In this document: positions 54,589 through 64,000 of the stretch, one piece after another
Layout of the letters: the number at the start of each line of letters is the position of its first letter
How positions within the stretch are numbered: the first letter of the stretch is position 1
NCBI GenBank assembly: GCA_021234155.1
Contig: JAJEKV010000542.1
Coordinates: 62,001 to 126,000 of the forward strand
Origin: Isoetes taiwanensis
Taxonomy: Eukaryota; Streptophyta; Lycopodiopsida; Isoetales; Isoetaceae
Direction of reading: 5' to 3'
Length of the DNA: 64,000 nucleotides
Position numbers and translations under genes: made by a program
Notes under the pieces: generated by a model
Database searches by the model: none
Told to the model about the DNA's origin: nothing
The model's input: only the letters and a program-made list of their open reading frames with translations

Positions 54589-57099
54589 CACCGTTAAGTT
54601 AGGTTTAATTAGAGTTTTTAACTACGACCTACTTCACACCAACATTTAAGTTAGCGTTTAGTAGTTACAGGCTGTAAATGTTTTTTTTAACTAAAAACAC
54701 TAACGGAATATTCCTTCACACCCGAAATCATGGTTAGTATATCGTTAACAGAGTTTTAACTGGACGTAAAAAATGGACGGAAAGTTAAAGTGACCTATAC
54801 AAGGTCACAATAGCCGCAGTTAGCGATGGCGATGACTGCGGGGCCCGAAAGAGGGCCGAGCAACCCATGGACAGAGTCGTGGAGGGCATCGGAATGTGCA
54901 TGAGAATGAAGGTGCGTTATAACCTAGATAGAAAATGAGAATACAATTGAAAGATTGAAGATTAAAAGTGACTCAGGTTCAGTAGGGTTATCCCTTCTTC
55001 TTGACTCTGTGATTGGCGGTTTAAACCTGGAGCTAGGCACGGCAGATTGTCCAAAGGTAAGCAAAGACATGACTGGTATGAGAAACAACCTTTGGATGAA
55101 AAGCTATATCCCCTTCTTTGGTTGTTGGCAAGATATCTGGAATCTGTGTTCTTTTCAAATGCCTATCTTGCGTTCAAAGCTCCAATTCATTTATCTTTAT
55201 GCTTGACTATAATTTAGCAAGATTTTTCATTTGGCAAGGGCTGCCGCAATATTTAGGATAGACGAGGTATGCACATTACTGTAGCCTGGTGGCTATAAAT
55301 ATATGTAGTTGGTTTTTAGTGATGGGTTCTGCTTGATCTTTTTAGGCTACTGGTTTCCTCTTTTGAGCAGATTGTCTTTTTTTTATGATGGTGATGAATA
55401 TGCAAGTTCCTTCAACAGAATATCATGGAGCAAGGAACTTGGAGGAGAATCTGGCGGTCCATTTTTAGTTTGTGTCTTGCAATATCTCGAAGTTCCACAA
55501 TATCTTCGAAGAGCTCTTATTCCCATTCTTACAGATACTGGTTCATATGTGGATGTTGGCCTCCAGAAGGTAATTCATGTTCACTTCTCTAACTCTCTAT
55601 TCTCTACTTAGACTTTACAAGTGTGTGTATGTCTCTCAAGGTTGAGGAATTTTTCCTTAACGATATATTAGAAGCCAGTTCTTATTATTTTTTCTTGCAG
55701 GAAGTATTTGTTAAACAGAAATTGGAGCAAGGAACAAGAGTGACAGTAGCAATGGGGCCACACTGAGAATATTTGTTAGAGGAAGGTGAAGTTTGGTTGC
55801 ATTATTTTGTCATGCATTTTGTTAATTCTTGCTGGATCAGTGCATAACCGTCCATAAACAGGGTGCTAGAGCATGCTCAGATTTGGACTTCAAAAGGTTT
55901 GCACGGTGTTAAACTTTAATTCTTGCCTTTGACAAAGGCACGATCCAATGTTCAACTGTCTCATGTTGTCTTCTCTTGCTTGTTATTGATGTGTTGTTCA
56001 AGACCTTTATTTCCTGCATTTTGTGTCTCGAACGTATTCAGCCATTTTCCCTTTGTTCAAATTTTGGCAGATTCCTCCAGTGTCAGAATCTATGCCTGTA
56101 TTCTTTTGGCTCTTATTTGTTGGAGATCATATGTTGCATGTAGATAATATATTGTGATTCCAAAATCTCAACCAAAACAAGAGGGACTGTATTGGGGATA
56201 TTCTTTTGATATGCTTGTTGTCTTAGTGCAGTCTTTACAGGAAGCCCTTATAATGTACCCTTTGGTTTCTTTTTGAGCTTCGTCCTTCACCCTTAATCAG
56301 TTTACCATAAGGAATTTGGCCTAGTTATTGGGATATTTCTAGGAAGGTTATGACTATGCTATTGGCACGTCCGAACACGGTATAACAACTCATGTCATTT
56401 CTCCAGGCACTACAACATATGGAGAATTGAATTATGGTGAAGGCAGTAAGTAGCTTTGTGGTCAGGATATTATGGCAATTTCATGCATATGACAAGTAAT
56501 TTTGTTGACTTGAAGGTTTAATGTTTATAGCCAAGTTCACGCACTATTAGATTGTTGGGGCTGTAGAAGCCATGCAGAAAGTTAATAAAATGAAATAAAA
56601 TGCCAGAGCTCTTCATTCAACTACTCGATGGTTTTTTTCTTTATGGAATAGTAGCACGTTATAACCTTAACATCAGAATTTAAAATTTTGGATTCACTGA
56701 CTGAAATGCAGTGAAACTAACATTGGCTCCAGCTCCAGCTTAAAACAAAAAATCTATAATTTGCTATTGGTCAACTTCAAATAATGTGAGAAGCGACAAA
56801 AAACAGTAAACTTAACTAGATTGGTATGAACATGTTTCAGTCAAGTTAACATTGTAACTTAACTAAAGCTTGTCTGAAGACATTTTGGTTAACCACTAAC
56901 TTAACAAGACCATGTCTGAACAACTAGTAGTTAGGTTAAATTTTTTGACTTAATTGTGTTTGGTGTGAAAGTATTTAACTTATCTTGGTTAAGTTAAGTT
57001 ATTTAACCGAGACTTAACTGTTTTTAGTGTGAATGCAGTTGTTGTAGTTAAGTTTCATCAGGTAGTTAAATTTTTTTAACTTAACCTAACTTAACGGTG
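54589..57099. mobile_element. 2.5-kb TIR element carrying host exons (Pack-type)
   Basis: CACCGTTAAGTTAGGTT at 54589 is matched in inverted form by AACCTAACTTAACGGTG ending at 57099. Within about 180 bp of the left end and 280 bp of the right end, TTAAGTTAG/TTAACTTAAC motifs recur many times (subterminal repeats). No transposase is present. Inside lies a fragment of a SPOUT1-type gene with introns. A target duplication was not evident, so the last bases of each end are uncertain. Confidence 0.7.
55425..56385 (+). pseudogene. SPOUT1/C9orf114-type RNA methyltransferase gene fragment
   Basis: An exon ending at 55569 reads GGPFLVCVLQYLEVPQYLRR, ALIPI, then TDTGSYVDVGLQK, with splice donor GTAATT. 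After an intron ending TTCTTGCAG (55700) the next exon reads EVFVKQKLEQGTRVTVAMG and meets a stop TGA at 55764. A further block at 56345-56380 reads GYDYAIGTSEHG. These match in order the family's 'iLQYLEtPQYLRk.LfP', 'VDVGl.k.v.v...l.pGtRVTVamG' and 'GGYD..iGTSEhG' segments. The middle part ('fvGLLpPLDaPHH') and the block with the tyrosine-rich 'YWGYkVR' text are missing. The protein is an S-adenosylmethionine-dependent SPOUT-fold enzyme of RNA. This copy is incomplete. Introns are kept, so it was copied as DNA, which suits capture by the surrounding TIR element. Confidence 0.75.
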
Positions 57100-60000
57100 G
57101 TGGAATTTAGTTTTAGCAATAAAGCATTTTCCTTCACGTTCAAACCTGGGATATGCAACTGTTTGTTTAGTCATGGCAGTGTCTAAAAGCTCCTTGCTTG
57201 CGCTATGGCATTGTTACATGCAAGGAAAGGATGAGAGACAAAGTAACGAACGGAGCTCAGAGAGCCATAGCTGAAAGCAAAAATCTGAATAATGAATGAA
57301 AGAAAGAATTCTGGAAATCACAAAATGTGTTTCCTAAATTTTAACTTCACGCACGTGGTTCATGAAATTTGAATTTTGTGAATTTTGTTCTTTCTTCTCA
57401 CTCACCAAAATTACAGAATGCATCCAAAACACACCCCCAGAAACATCTGCTTGGAGACTTGAAAACTTTTTGAGGTCTCAGATTGCACCGTTCCTGTAAA
57501 AACACAGACAATCCCATTATTGGCACAAACAAATCAAGCTTAAAAAGGTAGCGTGAAGGATCACAAAAAGGACGAATACAGGCGTCGAATTTGGGATGCC
57601 AAATCACGACACTATCTGAGTGGAGGTCGAACAAGAATTACCTAATCAGAGGCAGTTTGCAATATCTGGATCATCTGCCATTATGTAGTATTTGGAGCAC
57701 CAATAGTTGCAGATAGATATCAGGTAGAAGAGGAGAGAACCAGCGACCTTGCAACTGGACCTAAAAACTCGATTCTGGGTAAATCCGTCATATCTAATTG
57801 CTGATAAGTGGGTAATGTATGGTTGCTCCATGTCTGCCCGCCCCTGTGCAGGCCACTGTCGTGTTTTTTCCTTTCTAATTTCTTCTGTTCCCATTTCTAC
57901 CATTCCGAAAACAATCAAGTTCTGGCACGCTCAGTCCTCTTAAAAGTCCAAGCTCAAATCTTTAGGCTCGTGTGTATAACCTTGAGTCCAGAATTTCTTG
58001 CCTTAGTTTTGAAGGGATTATATAATTCCGTAAGACTTGATTGTTGATTGTTTAAAAATGCAATTGGATGTATTTTTCATGTGAACATGAAGCGTGATCC
58101 ATGGTTTCAGATGCTGGATTTGCAAGGCGTGATTTTCAAAAGAGAAATCATGTTGAGCCTTCATTGTTTTATAGGAGTGGATCCTAAACCACACACACAC
58201 ATGGTTTGCATTATTTTCGTGCGAAATTTGCACCTTAACAAGAAGAAACCATAGTGGTAAAATTTAGAGCAAGAAAACTTCCCCGCTTAGAACTCATAAA
58301 TTAAATTGACATATGAGGTATCTTATATCTTATATGAGGTATATTTTCTACGAAATATCCTTCATTTCAGCTCTATCTAAACATATATAAAGCAGTTGGG
58401 TTTTTTGTTTGAACCTAATATTTTTTCGCTAGGAAAAGATGTGGGCATGCCACCGTCCTTTAAAAAAATAATATAAAACTATAAAACTATAAATCAAACG
58501 TGTGCGTGACGTCATCATGCAATCCGAAGCTTCGAAAAGGCAAGTGTGCGGCCGATTAGCGTGCCTCGGAAGAAACATGTGTGCCCCTGAAGCTTGATTT
58601 GACGACAAGCTACCTAGTCTTCGGCCCAATCGAGCTCCGAGTGCGGTTTTGCACTTTGCGCAACGCAATGGTCATGGCGGTCGTTGTTTTCCTGCTTTTC
58701 CCGTTAGCATGTACTCTCAACTTGCTGATCCGGCTTGGCCGCGACCTTTTTCCAAGCCTAGATTTTTGGTGTTTTTCTAGCTCTGTTCCTTGTGTTTGAT
58801 CTACCCCGCCCCCACGCCCTATTTTTTAGGTCTAGGAGTTCGGTGTCGTCTGAAATTCCCTGCAAGGGCATTTTGTGAAACCCCCGGTGCTAATTTTGAA
58901 ACCCTTGTGTTGATTCTGATCATTGCTCTGACATTTTGGGCGGCTATAGAGTCTCTGGCCGCTTGGTTTGGTCCGCTATAACAAAGTGAGAGATTTGACT
59001 CGATTCTTCTCTTCCTTCATTCTTTCTCGATAGAAGACTTAATCTGTCAATAACTTTCAGATCTTTTGCTATTCCATATATTATTTGTCACGTAGCATGT
59101 AGCAGTTATCCCCTGGTGTGGGATACAAGATATAAGAGCAAGTACGTAATGATCAGATTTGTGGTTTGCGTGAATACAGGAGCTTGGTGAGAGTCTTGGT
59201 TTCTAGACAATAATGTGCAACTCATACATCGGGCAATATCACCAGAGGTATGTTCATTGGAGAGTTGCTTTTATTTCTTTGTTTTGTTCTTCATTGTGTC
59301 TTTACTGTTGGCAGTCTTTGTCACTTCTTCTATAGCATAATAGCTGGCTTCATTTGGATATACGATTAACATTGGACAAAGGCTACAAGCAATTCATATG
59401 GGAAATTTCATTATCATTTATGTACTCTACTTTGCAATGATATTGTGGTTACTTGTGTATGTGTATTATCTTTTATTATAGTTTTTTTTTTTCGGTCATT
59501 ATGAGACACTAACGATGGAATACCCGTGTTACTCCAACCATTACGCGGACAATCTCTGGAATCCCTAAAACTTTCTGGCCAGGCGATATAGGTATAAATC
59601 GATGCTATTTCTTGCCACTCTCTATAGAGGATCATTATGTGTTTTAAAGCGGAGTTAGATAATAGAATCTATTCTAGTTCTTAATGACAGCTAAAATTTG
59701 AGTTTCCAATATTTGTGCTATGAGTCGAGCTCTCTATTTCAAGATGTTATGATGCTATGTTAAGGTGGTTTTTGCCAGTTCCAGAAATTCTGGGCTATAT
59801 CTTTGTTTGGCTTTTTCTATTTGTGATTTATAGAAGGGTTATTTTTCGCTGTTCTTTCTCTGATATGCGTTTCATTTCTAACTGGTGTTACTTAACGAAA
59901 GAAAATGTCTCATGCTCAGTAATAGAAAGCTGCATTTAATCATTCTGCGTGTAAAAGATCCTCCTTTTTCTAATGCGGTATGTTTCTCCTTGCAGATATA

Positions 60001-60250
60001 TGCTTCTAGTCAAGATTGGGTGCAGTTGGCATAAGCACATTGCTGAAATTTTGTTGATTTGCTTCATGCAAGCTTCTCTCGAAGGTTCTTTTTTTGGCCC
60101 CATTATGTTTCTTGAGTATGTGAGGTAAACTCCCTCAAGATGTTGTTTTAAGCTGAGGTTTGCATGCTTAGATCTTTTGTAATGTTACAGATCTTTAGGC
60201 AATTTTCTTGCCAACTAAGGGAGTAAAGTTTCAGGAATTTTAAATATGCT
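57100..60250. other. No gene recognised
   Basis: GC-richer text at 58520-58990 opens hydrophobic frames (AMVMAVVVFLLFPLACTLNL; LVLILIIALTFWAAIESLAA) that could be membrane helices of an eroded or spliced gene, but no family is recognised. Elsewhere only short frames. Confidence 0.4.
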
Positions 60251-60557
60251 ATGGAGAGCAGTAATCTGCAATATGGTTGCCATCGTGGCATATTAAACAG
60301 CAAGAGTCACACCAATGACATCTTCTGAGCTTATTTGTGCCTTGAAAGTTGCCCTGATGGAGAAAGTCAACAGCAGAATGGAGAAATAACAGTACGCACA
60401 TCCGCAGACTCCCAAAATGTTGGGTTCTTACAGAAAATTCCAATATGGACTTTGCCCTGTTGTTTTCGGGCAGAATTTCAAGCATTGAATCCCAATTTAT
60501 TCTACTATGTTTGTTTTTCAAAGAATGCGTCACTTCATCCAGCCTCGCCTTCAACAT
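60249..60557 (-). other. Open frame with a CCHC zinc-knuckle pattern
   Basis: The minus-strand frame of 102 codons ends CHWCDSCCLICHDGNHIADY then CSP. C-x2-C-x4-H-x4-C is met exactly by CLICHDGNHIADYC. Such knuckles are common in retroelement Gag or LINE ORF1 proteins. The rest of the frame is not recognised, so a chance match is possible. Confidence 0.3.
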
Positions 60558-61079
60558 CCAGCATGCAATATTTATTATTTAGACAAGACCACTGCACGCA
60601 CAGACATGGCTGGAAAATTTTGTATCCGCATAACAGCGAGATTTACAAATCTTCCAGCTAGTGTGGGAGAAACAGGCAGCGCCACAGGGCCACATTACAC
60701 TTCGGAATCGGAAATCAACATGGGAGACCTGTTGGTTCGACAGATTGAAATCGTATAAGCCTGTAAACCATTTTTTTACACCGGATTTTGTGAGCCACTC
60801 TTAGACTGCCACCTCACGCCCCTTGGCATTTATCAATTTATCCAAACATTGTTGACCCATAACATATATGTATGTAGAAATAAATTATGGTTTCATCTTC
60901 CATTGGATGCACTTAAGTTGATGTCTCCTAGCTGTGCGCTTCATTTTCTATTCACAAGGAAGGAAGTAACAACTCCCGAGCTGCAAGCAACGTATTGTGA
61001 TTTCCACGATGCTTGCACACTGGTTTGTACTATCATTGCATGTCATTGTTGTCGTTTTAATGTACATTACTATAAGAAA

Positions 61080-61330
61080 GGCCCACTGGCTATCATTGGA
61101 TGGCATGATTAAACTATAAGGCAGGCTTATCGCAGTAATGGTCTTGTGGTTAGGCTATTGGATGCGGGTGCCCCTCCCCCCCCCAAGCTCAAATCCCACT
61201 GACTATTATTGGATGGCCGAAATGTTCTATGTTCGTAGCGATCATGGCCCTGGTGGTCGAGACCATTGATACAGGTGCTCCCGCCCAAAAGTTCATATCC
61301 CACCGGGCTATCATTGCATGACATGGTTGA
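61080..61330 (+). repeat. Tandem tRNA-like units (~105-115 bp)
   Basis: Two units carry TGGTCTTGTGGTTAGGCTAT or GGCCCTGGTGGTCGAGACCA (A-box-like), then GGTGC(C/T)CC..CCCC, then an altered B box (AGCTCAAATCCCACT or AGTTCATATCCCACC). The phrase CCCACTGGCTATCATTGGAT or a close variant closes each unit at 61080, 61195 and 61299. It may be a SINE-derived tandem array. Confidence 0.55.
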
Positions 61331-61610
61331 AAAAAGGAAAGACAATATAATTGGGAATCCTATAGTCATTATGTCTAGCATCTTTCTATCATGCGTGCAT
61401 CGAATGCGCAGGAAACAATGCAGTTCAAATCCTCGCACATTCTATCGTATATCCGAATTTATCGCGGCCATATGCATGCTCTTAGGTTGGATACCCGTTA
61501 TAGTCAATATTCTTCTATCGCGTGCATCGAACGCAAAGGCAACAAAGTGCGTGTTCAAATTATGCATTTTCTAGCATGTATAGACGAAAGTTGGGGAAGA
61601 GTGGGCGCCG

Positions 61611-61636
61611 ATAGGCCGCCGCGATAAGTTTCTTTT
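61611..61636 (-). mobile_element. Possible transposon terminus (partner of 29342)
   Basis: Read on the minus strand this is GTACAAAAGAAACTTATCGC then GGCGGCC, close to ACTACAAGAAATTTATCGCGGTGGCC at 29341. Left end not found with confidence. Confidence 0.4.
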
Positions 61637-61924
61637 GTACAATATTATTATGTTGGCTAGTACACACTTGGCGTGATTTGTTTTGTTCCATATCTAGTTT
61701 ACACTACAATATTATGCTTGCTTAGACACTGGGTATGATTATGTTTTGTTCCATAACTAGGTTTCCTCTACAATATTATCCTTGTAATACATGCTTGGCG
61801 ATTTTGTTGTTCCAACAATCATGTGAGATTGTAATGCACATTTGGAGCATGTAGAATGTTTGAGAAACATCATAACAAGTTTGAATCGCGTGGTAACAAC
61901 CACATCACCGTGATCCGATAATGC

Positions 61925-62300
61925 ATGGGGGTTTCTGGGGGGAACTTCAAGAACGCGCCGGAAAAAATTGGTAAGGACTTGTCTATGTGGCGACTTTCAC
62001 CTCATCCTATTGTTAGTTGTTACGCCATCCTAGGCCCATTCAAAGGCCTTGCAGGTAAACCTATTTTCATTAAAGACATGGGGACTATGACGAATCCCCT
62101 TGGAATTGAGAAAAAGAAAGATATAATCATCGTAGATGACGGTGCACTTAAGTGTTTCTTTAATCAAACTCGAGCACTTAATCCACCTCCACATCATCCA
62201 GAGAAACTATGGCTGACGTTTTTCTCGACTTTCCAGAATTAGACATGACATCATACATTGATCCATTTCTAAAAAAATATGTACAAGAAAAAAACCTGCA
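61925..62300 (+). pseudogene. FCP1-homology (HAD phosphatase-like) domain fragment, second copy
   Basis: The frame reads WRLSPHPIVSCYAILGPFKG, LAGKPIFIKDMGTMTNPLGI, KKKDIIIVDDGALKCFFNQT, then a Pro/His-rich loop, LWLTFFSTF and, after a shift, LDFPELDMTSYIDPFLKKY. KPIFIK followed by IIIVDDxALKCFxNQT is the same combination as at 3020-3400 on the other strand. It is the C-terminal half of an FCP1-type HAD domain, including the metal-binding VDD. The N-terminal nucleophile motif is absent. A frameshift lies near 62235. The conserved motif copy C follows within 200 bp. Confidence 0.6.
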
Positions 62301-62487
62301 ATATTGTTATTACTATTTGCAAATTTCATTGTTCAATAAGCTTTTTGCTAGTTGCATCAATGCTATCAATTTTGTATCGATTTTCAATAAAGTAAAAACA
62401 ACAAGGTAATATGATACATTTATTAGCACATTTGGAACGTAAAAAAAGGGCACCACAACAACATATGCCCTAAATATGCCCCAAAGT

Positions 62488-62541
62488 GGCGTGATTTTGG
62501 AACAGACATAATCCCAAAATATATGAATGATGGTTTCTACT
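62488..62541 (+). other. Conserved ~55-bp motif, copy C
   Basis: GGCGTGATTTTGGAACAGAC, then ATAATCCCAAAATATAT and GAATGATGGTTTCTACT. It matches copy A closely in its first half. No GACTCTA array follows, so the downstream part has been lost or was never there. Confidence 0.65.
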
Positions 62542-63320
62542 CTCCTTCCTCATCAAATAACCAAAGCTCCCTTTCCTTGACCTGCTGCAAATCAAGATGC
62601 AGATAAAAGCACTGCGTTTAATTTAATCCACAACTACAAAATTAGAAGCTATAGAAGAATGACCCTGAGGACCTCAAGCTTGGAGCATCTGGTAAGATGC
62701 CTCCTTTAGTTCTAATATATCTACATAAACTAAACTAAAGCCCTAAGCATAAAAACCTATCTAATCTAAGCAAAAGGAATTTTGAATGTGACCTGCTGAA
62801 TGAATAAGACAATGCCATAGCTGAACTCACCTTCTTGCTTCCACCCTAAAAGAAAATGTCGGTGGGGTGCTATGCAAAAAGTCAGTTCGAATGATTCCGA
62901 CTATGGCATTTCTCCAAGCTCCACACAATTGAAGTACAGAGATCGTCTGCAAAGGTTTAAAATTCGTATTCATCCGCATCATGCATTAACTGCATTAAGA
63001 GCAAAATTCAAAATTTCTATTTATCTGCGTCCCGGAGGGGGGAAGAGGGAATGCCGCATGCGACATGCGGCGTTCTTGGCACAATTCTCAAACACATCCA
63101 AAAATAAAAAAGAAGATGTTTTTCTAACTTGCACATTCCTAACCTTTAGGATGATTTTTTTTGCTGCTGTTCTTGTACACGTTTATGCTTACCTCTAAGG
63201 TAACTTGTGAAAAAATGGGCTAAAGATGGCCACAATTTTGGAAGGACAAAATTGCCACATGGCCGATTTTAACAAGGCAAGCAGATAAGAAAGCTGATAG
63301 GATAGAAGCAGGGCGAAAGC
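62542..63320. other. Upstream region of the plastid-protein gene; one hairpin
   Basis: No frame was recognised. A perfect 8-bp stem with 3-bp loop (GCCGCATG CGA CATGCGGC) lies at 63053-63071, about 250 bp before the start codon. No TATA box is evident. Confidence 0.5.
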
Positions 63321-63842
63321 ATGGCGCTACTTCAATCTCCGCTTCTAAGATGGGCGCCGGATCGGAAGGCAGCAGCCGAATCAAGGCTATGCATCTTACA
63401 GGTACGAAATTCAACAGGTAAGCCAATTTCTCAAAAATGCAGCACGAAAGGGCAAGGTTTGGGGCAAAATTTAGGGCTTCAGATATGCAGAAGAGAAGCA
63501 GGAGCATATTTGATGGGCGTGCTTGCTGCAGGGGCTGTTTTGGGGGGATGTAAAGAGGCAAAGGCAAAGGATATCCCTCTTTTTGGAATCAGAAAGGCGA
63601 AAAAAGTAGAAGAGGAGGTTGTGAAGGAGGTGCAAAAGCTTGTGAAAGAAGGTGAGGCTGAAGTGAATGAGCTTGTGAAAGAAGGTGAGGCTGAAGTGAA
63701 TGCCGCGGTCGCCCGAGAAATCGCCGCAGATTCTTCTTCCTTTTCTCCTGCCCTCCAAGCTGGTGCTGTTGCTGGTGCAGAAATAGTTGCTGTGGCTGTG
63801 GCTTCTTCTGTTGTCTCTGGCCTTGTTAGCTCTTCTGATTGA
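63321..63842 (+). CDS. Nucleus-encoded plastid protein, thylakoid-targeted type, function unknown
   Basis: An intact frame of 173 residues with start context AGCATGGCG. Residues 1-55 are Ser/Arg/Gln-rich without acidic clusters, like a chloroplast transit peptide. CRREAGAYLMGVLAAGAVLG (about 56-75) is a twin-arginine plus hydrophobic stretch, and AKAKD (about 80-84) offers an AxA cleavage site, so a Tat-type thylakoid transfer signal is likely. The predicted mature part starts DIPLFGIRKAKKVEEEVVKE, a charged helix with an exact duplication of ten residues (LVKEGEAEVN, twice, 30-bp DNA repeat at 63640-63700). The C-terminus (AGAVAGAEIVAVAVASSVVS) is a probable membrane helix. The predicted mature protein would be about 90 residues, anchored in the thylakoid membrane. 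I do not recognise a named family. The gene is intronless in this frame. The 3' end of its transcript was not located. Confidence 0.75.
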   Translation: MALLQSPLLRWAPDRKAAAESRLCILQVRNSTGKPISQKCSTKGQGLGQNLGLQICRREAGAYLMGVLAAGAVLGGCKEAKAKDIPLFGIRKAKKVEEEVVKEVQKLVKEGEAEVNELVKEGEAEVNAAVAREIAADSSSFSPALQAGAVAGAEIVAVAVASSVVSGLVSSSD

Positions 63843-64000
63843 TATTCTCACTGACTTGAATAGGTATTGCACTTCCTGTTCAAATCAAAATGTTTATATG
63901 CATTGTCTAAAGCTTAATAACGCTTGGTGGCATTGCATAGGTGGTAAATGGGAATAGTATGTTCAATCCTAGAGCTTTGTATTGTTTTCAGTAAAAAGCT

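Noticed and set aside
58520-58990. A membrane protein such as an acyltransferase
   Set aside because: Hydrophobic frames are present, but no catalytic motif (for example HxxxxD) was found.
61108-61636. A complete ~530-bp MITE ending at 61636
   Set aside because: The supposed left end (CTATAAGGCAGGCTTATCGC) also aligns with the spacer of the tRNA-like tandem unit, so it is not a convincing terminus.

Overview
The window is nuclear DNA of a land plant with a large, repeat-rich genome. Three intact protein genes lie in a sea of decayed transposons. The plant signature rests on a fasciclin-like arabinogalactan protein, a chloroplast/thylakoid-type precursor, an initiator-Met-tRNA primer binding site in a Ty3-type LTR element, a Copia gag-protease-integrase remnant, CACTA-type termini and LINEs. 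The low gene density, 2.5-kb LTRs and long-decayed elements would suit a gymnosperm, fern or other large-genome plant. The sequence alone does not fix the lineage.

Layout. 0-2.2 kb: the end of an unidentified open frame, then the 5' part of an ABCG half-transporter gene held between two GC-rich blocks of the palindrome GGGTTCGCTTGGGCGAACCC. 2.1-11.4 kb: a minus-strand decayed element with a CACTA-type end, a GACTCTA array, an FCP1-like (HAD phosphatase fold) domain and many CACGCC/GGCGTG palindromes. 11.7-15.05 kb: a broken plus-strand gene with LDNC and GHTHEDVDALFG motifs (DUF7869-like), followed by a second GACTCTA array. 16.35-19.45 kb: a foldback element and a 2.6-kb TIR element with target duplication. 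20.5-22.2 kb: a LINE with a (TATTC)n tail. 24.5-25.3 kb: a third GACTCTA array with another palindrome. 27.3-28.2 kb: an AAAACCA array. 28.4-29.1 kb: the 3' end of an A-tailed LINE.

29.8-36.3 kb: a complete, structurally young LTR element with TSD GTTAA, two 2531-bp LTRs and only a gag plus the first residues of a protease. 37.65-38.1 kb: a processed-looking pseudogene of a small CTD-phosphatase-like protein. 39.3-41.75 kb: the gene island, an EF-hand protein (+) and a two-FAS1-domain FLA (-), convergent. 42.8-43.9 kb: two satellite-like arrays. 44.1-48.4 kb: a TIR element with GTGTATTCCGGAATACAC palindromes at both ends. 49.3-53.1 kb: an LTR remnant, a GCGACG-rich CACTA-like MITE with a tRNA-like core, and a truncated Copia element, end to end. 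54.6-57.1 kb: a TIR element that carries exons of a SPOUT1/C9orf114-type RNA methyltransferase (Pack-type capture). 61.1-62.5 kb: tandem tRNA-like units and a second FCP1-like fragment. 63.3-63.84 kb: the intact plastid-protein gene.

Overall, at least six unrelated TIR-type or presumed TIR-type elements each carry their own repeated short palindrome or motif near their ends. Three loci share a ~55-bp conserved motif just downstream of FCP1-like or DUF7869-like coding remnants, in two cases next to a GACTCTA array. This points to one transposon lineage with a modular 3' end and is the best candidate for something undescribed here. All homology calls are from reading the sequence and from memory of families; no search was run.
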